Assembly: GCA_026075535.2 (NCBI GenBank)
Contig: AP026547.1
Span: forward strand, 5,704,001-5,768,000
Reading direction: 5' to 3'
Source of the DNA: Tricholoma matsutake
Taxonomy: Eukaryota > Basidiomycota > Agaricomycetes > Agaricales > Tricholomataceae
DNA length: 64,000 bases
Shown here piece by piece: positions 10,327-22,988 of the stretch. Numbering within the stretch: the stretch's first letter is position 1; every line of letters begins with the position of its first letter. Both the position numbers and the translations under genes were made by a program. The notes beneath the pieces are model-generated. The model was given only the letters and a program-made list of their open reading frames with translations, did not search any database and was not told the origin of the DNA.

Positions 10327-13300
10327 ATGAACCAGCTAACCTCTGTAAATCTGGAGGGTCTGAATGTGGCTCAGCTGAAAGGTATGTAAGTATAGCTGTG
10401 GCCATGACAAATCGAATCTTGATACATTCGAAACAGCCGTAAAACACTCTCCATGTATCCCAGTTCAGATACTGGCAGGCCCTGGGAGTGGAAAGACCAA
10501 AGTAAGCACGATATATGATAATCCATATAGTTACCTCATAGTAAATGGTTTGTAGGTGCTTATATCTCGAATCGCATACCTGATTCTGCACCATTCTATA
10601 CCACCGTCATCAATATGCGCGGTCACGTTTACGAACAAGGCGGCCAACGTAATGCGGGAAAGACTTACAAAGCTGATTGGAAAGCAGCGCACATCATCAG
10701 TAAAGATGGGAACGTTCCATGCGCTTTGTGCTATGTTTCTGCGGAAATATGGCAGGTTAGTTGGTTTGGACCAAAATTTCACGATATGTGATGCAGATGA
10801 GAGGTGCATGAATTATTTCTTCTGCCTTTCGGGTTTCTCACGGGAAAGCAGCAAAAAGATAGTGTCTACGTTATTGAAAGCATTTAAGGAGTTTCTTGAG
10901 GAAAAGAACATTAGCTTAAAGGAAGCGACCGTCCTCTCCATGATCTCGAAAGCTAAAGCGAAGGGACATACATCTGACGAGCTCTTCTCCAAGCTTAGCG
11001 AAGCAAGCCGGGATGCAAAGAAGCTCCAGGCTGCCTCGCTTTGGACAAATGATGTTGAGTATCTTGTAGCTGAGATTTACCAGCAGTATGAGAAGATACT
11101 ACGAAGCAATAACTCCCTCGACTTTGATGATTTGCTTCTCTTAGGTGTCAAACTCTTCACAGAACACAAGAAGACCGTCAGTTGGTGCAAACACGTTTTG
11201 GTCGATGAGTTGTGAGTCTGCCAGTCTTTGATACTTTGCCCTCGGCTAATGAGATCCTAGTCAAGATACAAATGTTATGCAATATGAACTCATGAAAGCT
11301 CTTGCAGTCGACCGTTGTGTAAGTGTTGTAGGTGATCCCGATCAGTCAAGTGCGCAACTTCCTTCGAGACATTTTTTCCTTCGACTGATGTCCCTCGCAC
11401 TAAATCTCAGTTTACGGATGGCGCTCTGCAGAAGTTGAAAATCTAGCAAAGATGCGTCGTGGTGCGTTTCAGGTTGCATGAACATTGCATATATGCACTC
11501 TGCTTTAATGATCGCAATAGATTTTTTGGGCACTGAAGAAATATTCTTGGAGCAAAACTATCGCTCCACAGCCGCCGTTCTCAAGGCTAGCTTAGCAATA
11601 GTTGCCCAAGGTAAATTATATGCTATGAAAGTATATAAGCATCCATTATATCTGTTAGACAAATCCCGAATTCGGAAATCGCTTTATACTAACCATCCCT
11701 CTGGTGCGACTCCTGTTCTGCGGGCCTTTCCTACAGAACATGCAGAAGCAACATTCATTGCTGTTGAATGCAGAAGGTTGGTTGCCGAAATGGGCGGCAT
11801 ACTTCGTTGGGGAGATTTTGTCGTACTACGTGAGCTTCCCTCTACCCGTTATTCGTTGTTGTAAGTTATCTCTCAATGGTCTAGTTCGTTTCAATGCTCT
11901 GTCCCGTGCCATAGAAAGCGCGTTACAAAAGGAAGGCATCCTAAGTAGGGTGCTTGGTGGTCACAAGTTCTTTGAACGTCTAGAGGTTTGTCCAGTGCTA
12001 TTCAAGCACTTCTCCGCCTTCACTGTATTTCAGATCAAGAACTTACTGGGATATCTCCAACTGGTCGATAATCCAAACTTTAACCCGGCCCTGACACGTG
12101 CAGTGAACACTCCCAGTCGGGGCATTGGCGAGAAGGTGGGTGCAGCTCATTATAACATGATGTTCTCTTAGGCCTTGCATGTCAGACGTTGCTTGAAGTA
12201 TCTACGCGGGCGGAGAAAGCCAAGCTCTCACAGCTACATGTCATTGAGCGCATTTGTGATGGCGCATTAGCTGACATCAACCCTACCGCCAAACGAAAAT
12301 TTCTTCCCTTCGTCAAAGTGATTCGTGCCTTGCGTGATTTGGCAGAGAAAGTAGCTGTTATTGCAAACATTTTAGTTGCCCCAATAATCCCTTCTCGTCT
12401 TTAGGGAACCTCTCCTCCAGATCTCATTCGTCGACTAGTGGAACTCCTGGAATACGAGGATTATTTGAGACGGACACAGCCTGACTGGGAAAGTCGATGG
12501 GAGAACGTTCAGGAGCTCATCACCTTCGCCAGTGAAGTTGAGGTTGGCAGTGTTGACGAGCAGGATTTTGAGGAGATCTCAACAGGACATAGCCCCAAGT
12601 CAGCAACTCATTTCTCAGATCTAAAAGTTGGCCAACATCAGCATTACTAGGGATACCCCCCTTCGCTTATTTCTTCAAGCCTCTATGTTGTCGTCAGAAG
12701 GAGACAATCAGAATGAAGATAACAACACGGAGGTATATCTGCGTATGACCAGTTTGTTGTATCTCGCCTATTTTTTCAGAAAGTTACAATTACGACATGC
12801 CATGCTGCAAAGGGTCTTGAGTGGCCTGTCGTGATGGTTCCCGCAGGTATGTACTTTGTAAAGTTACTTATTTCTATTCAACAGATTGTTAACAGTCGAG
12901 GAGGGGACTTTCCCATTCTATCGGACAGAAGACATCGAAGAAGAGAGGTGAATGCCACGTTATTGCCGTTGTTCACTATTGAGATAAATTTTAGGCGTCT
13001 GCTGTATGTCGCCTGTACACGTGCACAAGGTTTACTTTACCTCTCCCATGCTGCCGTGCGGAAGGTGGCTGGCGAGACGAAGACCAAGAAGTTATCTGAA
13101 TTTGTGTCGGTGGTCACAAATCAGAATCCTGTAGGCATATGGTCGACCATTCCAAGCGCTTTTAGGCTAATCAGCCGTAGACACTATTTACTGGCAGCAG
13201 CCCTGATTTCCGACGGGATGATCGGATGGTCATTTGCAAAGTTTTAGACCGACCGTTGCCTGACGAAGAAGAGGTTTATCGTCGAGTTACTGAATTGTTG

Positions 13301-13914
13301 GTCTGCGTTCGCTTTATGTTGTATCTTATCTGAGGGAGAAACTCTGCAGTATCCGGACATCACGGCATCATGTAACGGGTAGCGATGAGCTCGCTCGTGT
13401 ATCGCTAGGGGATGCAGCAAAGCCTCGTAAGTACAAACCGTCAACGCCTCTGCATCCTTGATGTGACACTCACTCTCCAGTCGTAAACGCGCAACAAATA
13501 TCCACGTCATTTACCACCGTCCTCAATCTGGAGAAGTCTTCTATACCATTCGGCGTCCACGCAAGGTTGCCTATCGTACTGCCTGCAGTGTCTAGTCAAT
13601 TAACGCCAGAATCCAGCGAATTGGACAGTCAAGTCACGTCTTTCAACACCTCACAACTTGCGAGACTCTGCACCAAAGTAGCTACGCCACACTCCAGTAT
13701 CTTGCCGGCTACCCGGTTCTCCCATTTATCACGGTCGTCTAATAACGAGAACGTCCTACCAACCAAGCCTTCGGCGCCCGTCTCCACACAGGCGGGGTCC
13801 CAGGGCTCACAAATGAACATTGGATTGACCAGTGCGCAAGGTGTGAAACGACGGCTGGGCATGGGACGAGGGGGTGTCGGGTATTCAAACAAGAAATTTA
13901 AACCACCAACGTGA
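10327..13914 (+). CDS. SRS2/UvrD-like 3'-5' DNA helicase
   Basis: A superfamily 1A ATP-dependent DNA helicase of the UvrD/PcrA/Srs2 group, which strips Rad51 from ssDNA and works in recombination control and repair in the nucleus. Spliced motifs in order: ILAGPGSGKTKVL (Walker A), AVTFTNKAANVMRERL (Ia), LDFDDLL, VDEFQDTN (motif II, split by an intron at 11215), VVGDPDQSIYGWR (III), LEQNYRS (IV), TTCHAAKGLEWPVVMVP (V) and RRLLYVACTRAQ (VI). The Ser/Pro-rich tail (from about 13567) ends GRGGVGYSNKKFKPPT. The start MNQLTSVNLEGLNVAQLKA precedes the Q-motif as in the family. Roughly 850-900 residues across more than ten introns. All motifs are intact, so it is probably functional. The 5' end lies 164 bases from the transporter. 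Confidence 0.9.
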
Positions 13915-14527
13915 TTAGAGGATAGAGACCTTGTTAAAAAACCACGCCAAGAATCCGTCTACGCAAAAACCAATTCACCTGCCACAGCCTTAGAATTCAT
14001 ATAATCCATATACAAAAAACTTTGAAGTTTTGAATTCTCGTTTCGGACTCCAAACGGAGGCAACCTTGGATACGAGAACGACTCGTATGTTGAGAAAAAA
14101 TGGTGTTTGCCGAGCTGCCTCGTGTTCTGAGTCCTGACAGCTTGAGACCCTCTCCCGGCCATCTATCCTTGATCCTCATGTTTTCAACGAGGCAAGTGAT
14201 CGGATTTCCTTGTGTTCTACAAATTGTGGCCCTTTTTACATCTCAATGGACAACTACGAAGTCACGCCAATTGCCTTTTGAGAATCACCGCCGACAGCTA
14301 CTACTCCTGATCTCCTAACCCGCTGGTTGGTATAATCAGTCATTGCGAGTTTTGACTTGCAGTGCCTTATACCGCAACGCACATTGCTCCAACCCTCGTT
14401 ACTCGTCCTCGTGGGCATATATAACTACACTCATTAACGCCTGCAACGCAAGTAACATCGTCAAACCATCGTCGATTCTCCTCTACTTATTTAACTGATA
14501 TAGCCAGTACCTATTCCAAATACAGTG
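13915..14527. other. Intergenic region and promoter of the HSP20-like gene
   Basis: No convincing coding frame is present. A TATATAA box sits at 14418-14424, about 105 bases before the ATG at 14528, and an AG-ended C/T-rich stretch (to 14525) could be a 5'-UTR intron end. I found no clear heat-shock element arrays. Confidence 0.4.
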
Positions 14528-15401
14528 ATGCCAGCTTATAATCGTAATCGAAATGCTCTTGCTATCCCCGATGACGGTATCGTCCCGGCAGTTGACAAGG
14601 TGAATCTATCGCCGGCCACTCCCGCGGTCACTGGAATCGTATATCCCTCGAGCTCTCCAATGGACGCCCCCACTGAGACTGAGTCTACCAGATATAGACC
14701 GCCGCCCCATCGGCTTTATAGTCATCCAAATATTGCAGCATCGTCTATCGACGACGTTCCAGAGTCTCTGGTGGATGGACAAGCGTTGGACCAACTGTGG
14801 GGAAGCATTCGGCAGCAGAAGGAGCGTAAGATGGCCAAAGAACGTCCGAAGGTCCAGTCTCTCGAGGAGGCGGTTAATGAAGTACCATCAGAAAATCCTG
14901 CGGTCGACATTCCGGTCCTGGAATCGCAAGCGTCTGGTCGGAAATCACTGCAGAAGCAAAAATCGATGTCTGTTTCGATCGGCTTTGTTGGGTGTGCATA
15001 TCCTCACTCTTATTTTCAGCTCGTCATTTCGTGAATCGACGGACGGCCGATCCATAGTTGCAAGTTTTGACATGCAAGACGTTCCAAAACAGAACATCCA
15101 TGTCAGCTTCCAAAGAACCCGACTCGTAATTACATGGGAGATAGCGGAGCTTTATGAATGGGAAGAAGGTGGATACATTATGAGAGAACGATTGGAAAGG
15201 ATGTTTAATAGGACACTCCCGTTGCCGGAGGGAACGAGGGTGATTGTTTCTCTTCTACCGACTTCCTAGTGCTAACATATCGTCTCCAATCCTTAGTTTG
15301 AAGAAATTCGCGCCCAGATGAACGGCCACCATCTAGTACTCCGATACCCTAACATGCGATGTCTGAAAGTAGATGTACGGTCGAGATCTGGAGAATCATG
15401 A
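14528..15401 (+). CDS. HSP20-like chaperone domain protein
   Basis: Three exons (14528-14991, 15020-15239, 15297-15401; junctions by eye) encode about 262 residues. The N-terminal 150 residues are low complexity (Pro/Ser, then QQKERKMAKERPK), probably disordered. The C-terminal part, IVASFDMQDVPKQNIHVSFQ, RTRLVITWEIAELYEWEEGG, RTLPLPEGTR and YPNMRCLKVDV, is an alpha-crystallin/HSP20 fold as in the basidiomycete family with the same RER...LPEGT pattern. A role in holding unfolded proteins is inferred from the fold only. It converges with the unknown gene on the minus strand, with about 230 bp between the stops. Confidence 0.75.
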
Positions 15402-15629
15402 ACATTCCCCAACCACACAATTTTTATCGTAGTGTATTGCATATTGCATTAGTGGGAGGTGAAGGATGAATATTTGAATAACAAAGCTCCTGAGGACCAG
15501 ATTTTTGCCATGGAGCTTGCGTCAGAGTAGAAATGGTCCACTTGCATACAATTGGCACGATGCATGCATGACGTAGGTCCATGGTTGTGTTACATGTCAT
15601 GCTTATCTAGGATATTGAAAGAAGAGTGC

Positions 15630-17237
15630 CTAACCTATAGACTTGAATTTAAGCATGGTGGATTTGATTTGTGCAGCATAGCGCCCCCTTTCCAAAAAAT
15701 TTTCGAAGAAAGAAGCGAGGGGCTTAAGAGGTTTATTTGACAGACGAGGAAGCGGCGAAGACGAAGACGGAAGGAAACCAGACAATGTATCCTCGACATT
15801 CCAGTCGGTTGTGTCAAGCGTGCGTGCATGGTTGATGAGTTGCTCAGAGCACTTTAGAGATAGCAGAGATGCTTTGCAAGTAGGCAGCTGAGGAGATGAT
15901 GATTCAAGCAGATTTGTGGACGATGGTGACGAGTGGCGCATTGATACGTCTTGCGAGTTGTTCAGGCCTGAGGGAGTAACGAAATGCAGGGAAGTCCGGG
16001 TCGCGTTCTCTGACTCCAACACAGATGATGGTAGCTGTAAGGTCGTTGGAAGCAATCTAATGGACAAAGCATGTATAACCGAATCAGTAGTAACGCTCTG
16101 TGAATGAAGTGAACATAACGAAACCCATTTGGATGCAATCGCAGGAAATAAGTTTGTTCGGCGTCTTGAACAGGAATGAACGACAGCGGGGGGCAGCCCA
16201 GAGGCTTGATAGGAAATTTATTGGCCGGAGTGAGACTTGTCCGTCGTTTGCGAGGTGACCCTAGCGCATCCCTCGGCGCGCTATCTCTCCATCTCGTGAG
16301 CGGCTTAAAGGATATTACTTCAGAGTCCCGAAGTGACCTATGTGACAGAAAAGACGCCGATCGAAATGGAACAGCCTTCTTCGGGTCCACCAATGTCCAT
16401 GTCCGACGCTTCGCCTCCGATAACCTTGGAGTCTCGGCGACGAATTGCAGAGGTAAACGTGAAGAGGGTATACCGCTGCCCAGGATAACCGGATTGATCA
16501 AGCAGTCTGCAGGATTCCCGTGTGACATTACAGAGGCTTGAAATAAACGTTCAGCAAGAGATTTGGCTTTCGCCTTCGCGCCCTTCTGAGAGCGACCTGG
16601 CAATTCTTTCCCCGAGGCGGCCGGAGACAAGTTACCAGGACTGAGAGAAGCATGGTGGTTTGTACTGACAGTGCGACGTCGTTTGAGTCGTCGTGGGGCA
16701 AGAGAGAAGTCATGGTCATCCTGTACAGGGGAGGAGCTGCTTGTTTCGACAATGCGGCATCTTTGACGGCCATACTTCCTCAGAGGGTTTCGTCGTGTTA
16801 TACGTTGGAGAAATTCTTCAACTGGCACTTGAATTGAGTCCCACGGAGAACTCGCAATGTTTTTCACGGACTCGGATGGAGAGACATCCACAGAGTTTGG
16901 GATAGCATGTAATAAGTTTAACTTGGGGGGCTGAATAGCGTTACGGCCTTGGAATCTAACAGTAACTGGCGGTGGAGAATTGTCAGATAAATAGAAACCT
17001 AGGCAAGGGTCAACAGCATGTCGTTTTCGTTTTCTTTTGATCTATGTCAAGGGCAGGAGTTGTGAATTCTGATACATACAACTGAAAAACCCACAACAAA
17101 ATCGGGGCTGACCGAGTCCATTTCCACCCACCTTCAGTCTGAACACTTTCCGTCCAAACTGAATTGAATCCGACAAAACAGTATTCCAAGTTCGATGAGG
17201 GTCTGAGCAGTGAGCAAGTTTTTGGAGTGGTCGTGCT
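15630..17237 (-). CDS. Unrecognised Ser/Arg-rich protein, probably nuclear
   Basis: A minus-strand reading frame of about 400-500 residues with no domain I recognise. It shows basic clusters (KRKRKR near the first splice junction at about 17040, RRLKRRR, KGAKAKAKS) that look like nuclear localisation signals, and long Ser/Pro-rich stretches typical of disordered proteins. The last exon ends SFFENFLERGRYAAQIKSTM and then a short tail. Main exon about 16130-17040, final exon about 15630-16070, separated by a short intron. A first exon at about 17140-17237 (MSTTTPKTCSLLRPSSNLEY) is likely, but no donor in the right phase was clear, so the 5' end is uncertain. Confidence 0.55.
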
Positions 17238-17367
17238 CATTTAACGTCTAACATTAGAACTACACGTGACTATATACACCATTGCTTAAAAGTTTCATCA
17301 GAGAAATGGATCGTATACCGGTGTACCGGTAGTTACCAACACCCAATTTACTAATGTTGTGGTCAAC

Positions 17368-20138
17368 TCAATTTGTAGTTGACGCCTGCAGAGTTTCCAG
17401 CGTTGCCTTCAGCCCCTTGAGTACATCCACGGCACTCTTAATCTTGGCATCATCCTTGGGTGTCTGTCCCTTCAGCTCACGAACTTTCACGCCCTGCTGA
17501 ACGATCTCCTTCTCTAAATTCTCCATCTCTGGCGTTTTAGGCACGTCTAGATTGGCTTTAACCTTTCCCTTGGTCGCCGTCGCTGCCGCCGCTTTGCGCT
17601 TTGAAGGCAAAGCTGGGGTTGTTTTCGTTGGATCTGGAGCTGTTGAGTCCGACTTGGCCTCCTCGCCAGCAAATTTGGCTGTTAAGATCTTCACCATTGC
17701 CTCATCGATTTTTCCAAAGAGATGTTCTGGCTTGCCAATCGTGTGGCCTGGGAGGATGTCAGTGGCGAAGACCTCCGGCACAGCGCGAGCGGGAGCATTC
17801 AGTTGCACGAGGATCGACTCGGAGGTCGCAGGCATGTAGGGGTAGACCAAGACAGATAGCACATAGATGAGGTTGACTGCGCGCGAGACGACCTGTGCAC
17901 ATCGCGAGGGGTCTGCGGCTAACAATGCCTTGTTGAGACCAGACGATTGTAGGTAGTTGTTGCCGCGTCCGGATATTAACATGACAGTTTCTAGCCCGAG
18001 GCGCAGTTTGACGACCTCCATGGCATCTATATACTGTTGGATAAGGCGGTTCACTTCTGCTATGAACTCGGCGTCAAGGGCGTCGTTGGGAGACAGCGGT
18101 CCGGCTTCATCTCCACCATCTGGGATTACGCCGCCATACTGAGATGATACAAACTTCAAAGCACGGTTGACAAAATTTCCGAAACTGCTCGGCAGTTAGC
18201 ATATATTTGTAGACGAGTGAGAAAAAAAATCACTTGTTCAGGAGCACATTGTTATTTGCAGCAATCTGGAATAGTCACCGTTGGCCTCTTAGTGCACCAC
18301 AAAAAACGAATCATGCTCACACATCCTTCCCAGGAAAACATGGCGTCTGCTGTCTCAGGTCTTACTGAGAGCAAATAGTACCTCCAAACCGAGGCCGATA
18401 TTCCTGTGCCCTTCGCAGCCGGCCCAAAGACTCCACGATTTTTGCTCTTGGAAAACTTTCCGCCCTCGTAGGTCAGATATTCTAAGGCACACAATGTTAT
18501 CAGTCGGAATACATTGTAATTGATCATAGAGAAAGGAGTTCACCTGTTGTCGAGACATGATGCAGCGTCGTCCAGTTTCGGCCGTCACCAATCTGAACTG
18601 AAGGGAAATAAACGGTGTGAAAGTAGACATTATCTTTACCCATGAATTGGTAAAGGTTGACGTCCTCGGGATTAAACCACCATTGTTTCCATTCTTGGGT
18701 ATAGTTAGCTGTAATACTTGGGTAACCAATGGGCGCGTCAAACTGCAAAGTGATTATGACAACTTAGATAGACGATAGATCGACGTGCACGAACCCAGAC
18801 ATCTAATAGGAACTCAGATAACAGTAATTAACACAAGGAACCGAAGACTTACAGAGGACCTTTCCCTTCATGCCATGAACGTCATTTCCGTTGATAGGGA
18901 CCGGCACTCCCCACTTTAGATCTCTGGTCACGGGCGTCGGTTTCAAACCGGCCTTCAACCGGGCATCGACAATAACTCCATCGGAATTTATAACAGCATT
19001 GGGTGACCATTTTCCAGCTTTCCACGAGCGTTTGATCCATTCTTCTGTCCACGGTTGGATGGTATCGAGCTTTAGGTACATATGTGCAGTCGTTCGTCTG
19101 GTAACCTTGTGAGTTTGAGTGGCATCGATTGCGCAGCGGGGTTTGATCAATTCTATAGCGTCTAGTGTTCGGCCGCAGGTATCACATTGGTCACCACGAC
19201 CATCCTGACTGTATATAAGCGTAGAGTGACGAAAGTGTGTTCGGAGCCTACATCGCTACCGCAATAAGGACATATTCCCTCAACAAATCGATCAGCCAAG
19301 AATCTACGGAAATTTTCAGCGAGAATGTGTGCAAGATAAATGGTCGGGTTACTTGTTGCAACCTTCACAAAATGTTTGCTCCTTATGTTCTTTCTCTAAA
19401 AAGCCGTTCTTCTCTAGGTTCAGGTAGATCTCTTGACATATTCTGGAAGCAAAATGAGCTTGGAGATTCAACTGATCAGGTCTTGGAATTACTCTCTGTG
19501 CAGAATGGTAGATGTACGACCGAAGTGATCGAATCTATATATATGATGCTTAGTTACTCCGGAGTGAGTAAGGATAGGATACATACCCGATGTCGAACCA
19601 ATCATAGGTTTCCTTATGAAGATCATGGTACTCTTTACATAGTTCCTCTTCGCTCCGCTTTTCCTTCTCTGCCTGTCTCTCCGTGGCTGTTCCATATTCG
19701 TCTGTACCACATATGTATAATGTTGTTCTGTTTCTTGTCCCTATGGAAGTTGTCACGAATCCGTATGAGATAAAAGGTCTGGAGTATCGTACGGCTATAT
19801 CTGTATCGGGACTAAGAATAATGCCCAGATGGATATGAAAAAATACGCACCGACTAAACACATCCGCACTCAGCGTGCTTCCAATGATATTTCCTTCACC
19901 ATCTTTGAGGATTGTCGTAGGAATCGATAACGTGAGCACATACCAAGATGAGGCACATTGTTGCAATACGGTAGAGCAGAGGTAATGAGGGTATTTTTCT
20001 CGCCCTTTTTCGGTAGTCTTAATAACGGTAAGTGAAGATGTGATAAGAAGGTTAGACGGAGAGAAGGTACATTGCTGGATGACCTGGTGGTGGTATAACG
20101 CGTAAGAGGCCTTCTGCCGATCTAATTTTCTGAGCCAT
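17368..20138 (-). CDS. Cytosolic methionyl-tRNA synthetase
   Basis: A class I aminoacyl-tRNA synthetase that charges tRNA-Met for initiation and elongation. Seen in order on the minus strand: [20 protein letters not shown] (HIGH motif as HLGN), [43 protein letters not shown] (zinc knuckle), [52 protein letters not shown] (KMSKS loop), the anticodon-binding helical region ([20 protein letters not shown]) and a C-terminal WHEP-like helix pair ([18 protein letters not shown]) after a Lys/Ala linker, ending LQASTTN. ATG at 20138 is joined through a 53-nt intron to LPKKGEKN. About 700 residues. The 93-bp gap to the OPT gene suggests a shared divergent promoter. Confidence 0.88.
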
Positions 20139-20231
20139 GGATGGAGGAGTCAAGAATCGGCGTTAGACTTGAGTCCATTCAGATCTAATGCTATGTAGAT
20201 GATATAATCATCCCGGTCAGTAACTGACGAG
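20139..20231. promoter_or_regulatory. Divergent promoter region MetRS/OPT
   Basis: Only 93 bases separate the divergent starts of methionyl-tRNA synthetase (20138, minus) and the OPT transporter (20232, plus). Both genes must use this short region, or leaders overlapping each other. No TATA consensus was seen. Confidence 0.35.
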
Positions 20232-22792
20232 ATGCTGAACAGCTGGCTGAGGTGTGCTGCTCTTCTTCCTTGCTCAAAGTGTGGCCCTCATTTGTTGTAG
20301 ACCACCAACCACCTCAGCTTCGCAGCCAGAGTTCACGCTTACTGCCGTACTTTTAGGTCTCGCGATTGGTCTTGTCATTTGTTTCACCAACCTAAGCCTG
20401 GGGCTTCAGTCAGGATGGATTTCTATGTGCCTCTCCAGTCTCTTATCTTCTGCCCTATGATAGGCTAATATCAGCTATCCGGACCAGGATGTCAATTCAG
20501 TCGGCCCTTATTGGCTTTCTCGTCTCTCGTCTGTTGCCAACTCCTCTCTCTCCTCAAGAGATCATCGTGGTCCAAACGACTGCAGTCGCGACAGGAACGA
20601 TGCCTCTTGCTGCTGGTTTTGTGGGAATTCTTCCTGCGTTAAGCATACTCAGCGAAGACCGTGATGGCGTACCGCCTATTCGCCTCACATGGCTATCGGC
20701 CATAGCGTGGTCGTGCGCTGTTGCTTATTTTGGGTGAGCCTTGCAATTGAAACTCTCCGAACAATTGCTCACTTTGAGCCTGCTAGTGTCTTTCTCACTC
20801 CCCCGATCCGTAAACAAGTAGTAAGTTAATCATAGTGGGATTTTCCCCTTGCTTGTGTGTCACACGGTGTTGAATATTTCATAGATCATAGAAGAGCAGC
20901 TGACGTTTCCGTCAGGAACTGCCACTGCCCAGCTCATTTCTGTGCTCCATAAACTGCCGCTGCCAGAACCAGAAACTGCTGTACGGCATAGAAGAGGATA
21001 TAGACAACTGGATCCAGAGGATGATACAACCCAGCCTGATGGTGTTCCCGAGGATTCAACGATAGTGAATGAAGAGAATGTCGATACTGATGTAGAACGT
21101 GATAGAGAGCCGGAAGCTGTACAACACGACGGGTGGTACTCTCTTAGCTGGAGCTTCATCACCTCTGGTCTCTTGACGGTCAGCATCCTCACATTGAAGC
21201 TTCATAAATGCATCTGAAGCCTGCCTCGCAGCTTGTGTCTTACTTCTTTCCAGTTACGTTTGCAGTCCCTCTATTTGGGAACTATCTCGCTCGCGAATGG
21301 CTATGGTATTTCTCTCCCAGTTTATCTTACGTAGGCCAAGGTTTGTCCGTTTCTTGGAATCTTCAGAACTCGGCAAAGCTTCAATTCTAGGTATTATTAT
21401 GGGTTTTCCGACGACTGTAAGCATGAATCTGGTAAGTTTGTCGCATTTTTTTGCTACGCGTCTCACCTCTCCAAGGGAATGATCGTTGGCTGGGCTGTTT
21501 TGTCCCCTCTTTCCAAGTTATCCGGGTGGGCTCCTGGTCCAGTTGGTGACATGACAAACGGCGCGCGCGGCTGGATACTGTGGACATCTCTAGGAATCAT
21601 GTGTGCAGACAGTTTTGTTTCTCTTGTGCCTGTTCTTGCCGATTATATCAACAATTTCATCTCGAAGCGGCGGAAAGACTACTCGGTTGTTGACGAAGGC
21701 AACCATGAACCCGAGACGGAGGATAGGCTTGTCCCGATGTCTTGGGTGTTAACTGGAGTGACTATTAGTGTTATCGTTGGCACTCTTCTTGTGTGGATCG
21801 TATTCGGCCATGATGGTATCAAACCCTGGGCGACTGTCATCGGATTCATACTTGGGGGCATGCTCAGCATCATCGGGTGCGTGTATTTAATATGCCCTAG
21901 CCCTGTGTGCCCACACGTCCGTTTCAGAGTACGTGCTCTCGGAGAAACCGACCTGAACCCTGTTTCTGGCCTAGGCAAGATATCACAGTTACTCTTTGCT
22001 TGGATACAGCCTGGGAATGTCGTCGCAAATATCATCGCAGGGGGAGTTGCCGAGGCGGGTGCACAACAGTGAGTTGCTTTCGTTGACATTCTGAGGGGTG
22101 ATGACGATCCTCCGAAGAGCTGGCGATCTGATGCAAGATCTGAAAACTGGCCACTTATGCCACGCTTCACCTCGAGCACAATTCTATGGCCAGTTGATTG
22201 GATCTTCAGTTTCCATTCTGGTGACAACAACTGCATTCACCCTTTACAACCGTGCCTATGTTATTCCTGGACCATCGTTCCCCGCACCTACGGCTTATGT
22301 ATGGCTGAGTTTGGCTCGACTCCTTCGTACGTATGGGTGAATTCTTCATGACACACTGCTAAAATCAAGGCAAATATGAATTCAGGCGATGGTCAATTGC
22401 CCGAGAATAGTGCATTGTTCATGCTTAGTTTTTCTGTACTTTTCGGGTTTCTCTCAGCCCTCAAAACACTGACTGTTCGGCGCCGCCATTGGTCGGCCAC
22501 GTGGATTCCTTCAGGTGTGGCGTTCGCTATCGGCTTCTTGAACACGCCTCACTTTTCGATTGCGCGTCTGATCGGAGGAGCTATGGAATATGTTTACCGT
22601 ACGAGATATGCGAGAAATGGACGAGATATTCGCCTTATTGTCATTGCTAGTGGGTTTGTACTGGGTGAAGGTATTGTCAGCATTGTGTCGTTGATTTTGC
22701 AGACGTTTGGAGTTCATGCGATCAGTTGTTGGGGATGTGGTCACGGTCTTTGTGGAGGATGCGCAGCCTACAATAATCTTCATGTACACTGA
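20232..22792 (+). CDS. OPT-superfamily (oligopeptide/YSL-like) transporter
   Basis: A multi-pass membrane transporter of the OPT superfamily, which imports small peptides or metal chelates. The start MLNSWLRPPTTSASQPEF needs a first intron at 20252-20300. Then follow FTLTAVLLGLAIGLVICFTN, LSPQEIIVVQTTAVATGTMP, a long acidic cytosolic loop (residues about 180-250) and membrane segments with GMIVGWAVLSPLSKLSGWAP, GARGWILWTSLGIMCADS, NVVANIIAGGVAEAGAQQ, AGDLMQDLKTGH and ARAQFYGQLIGSSVS. It ends at TGA 22790-22792 after a Cys/Gly-rich tail (CWGCGHGLCGGC). About 640 residues and about ten introns. YSL-like affinity is suggested by the AGDLMQDLKTGHL segment, but the substrate cannot be read from sequence. 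Confidence 0.88.
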
Positions 22793-22988
22793 AATGTACT
22801 GTAACATTCCTGGTTGCTTGTTCCGTTGATATGCATGTCGCTAAGTCGGACCTGGGGCTATTGCGGCAGTGACCACGTCATTGCCATTGCCTATTATATC
22901 GTTGTCCCTTATACTTAGAAACTACCCAAGGCCAAGGGCCAAATGTGAAATTTTGTTCTGACATTTGACGACCCTGGAACTTCCTACG
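22793..22988. other. Short intergenic region
   Basis: About 200 bases between the OPT stop and the SARAF-like start. No coding evidence and no RNA gene seen. Confidence 0.4.
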
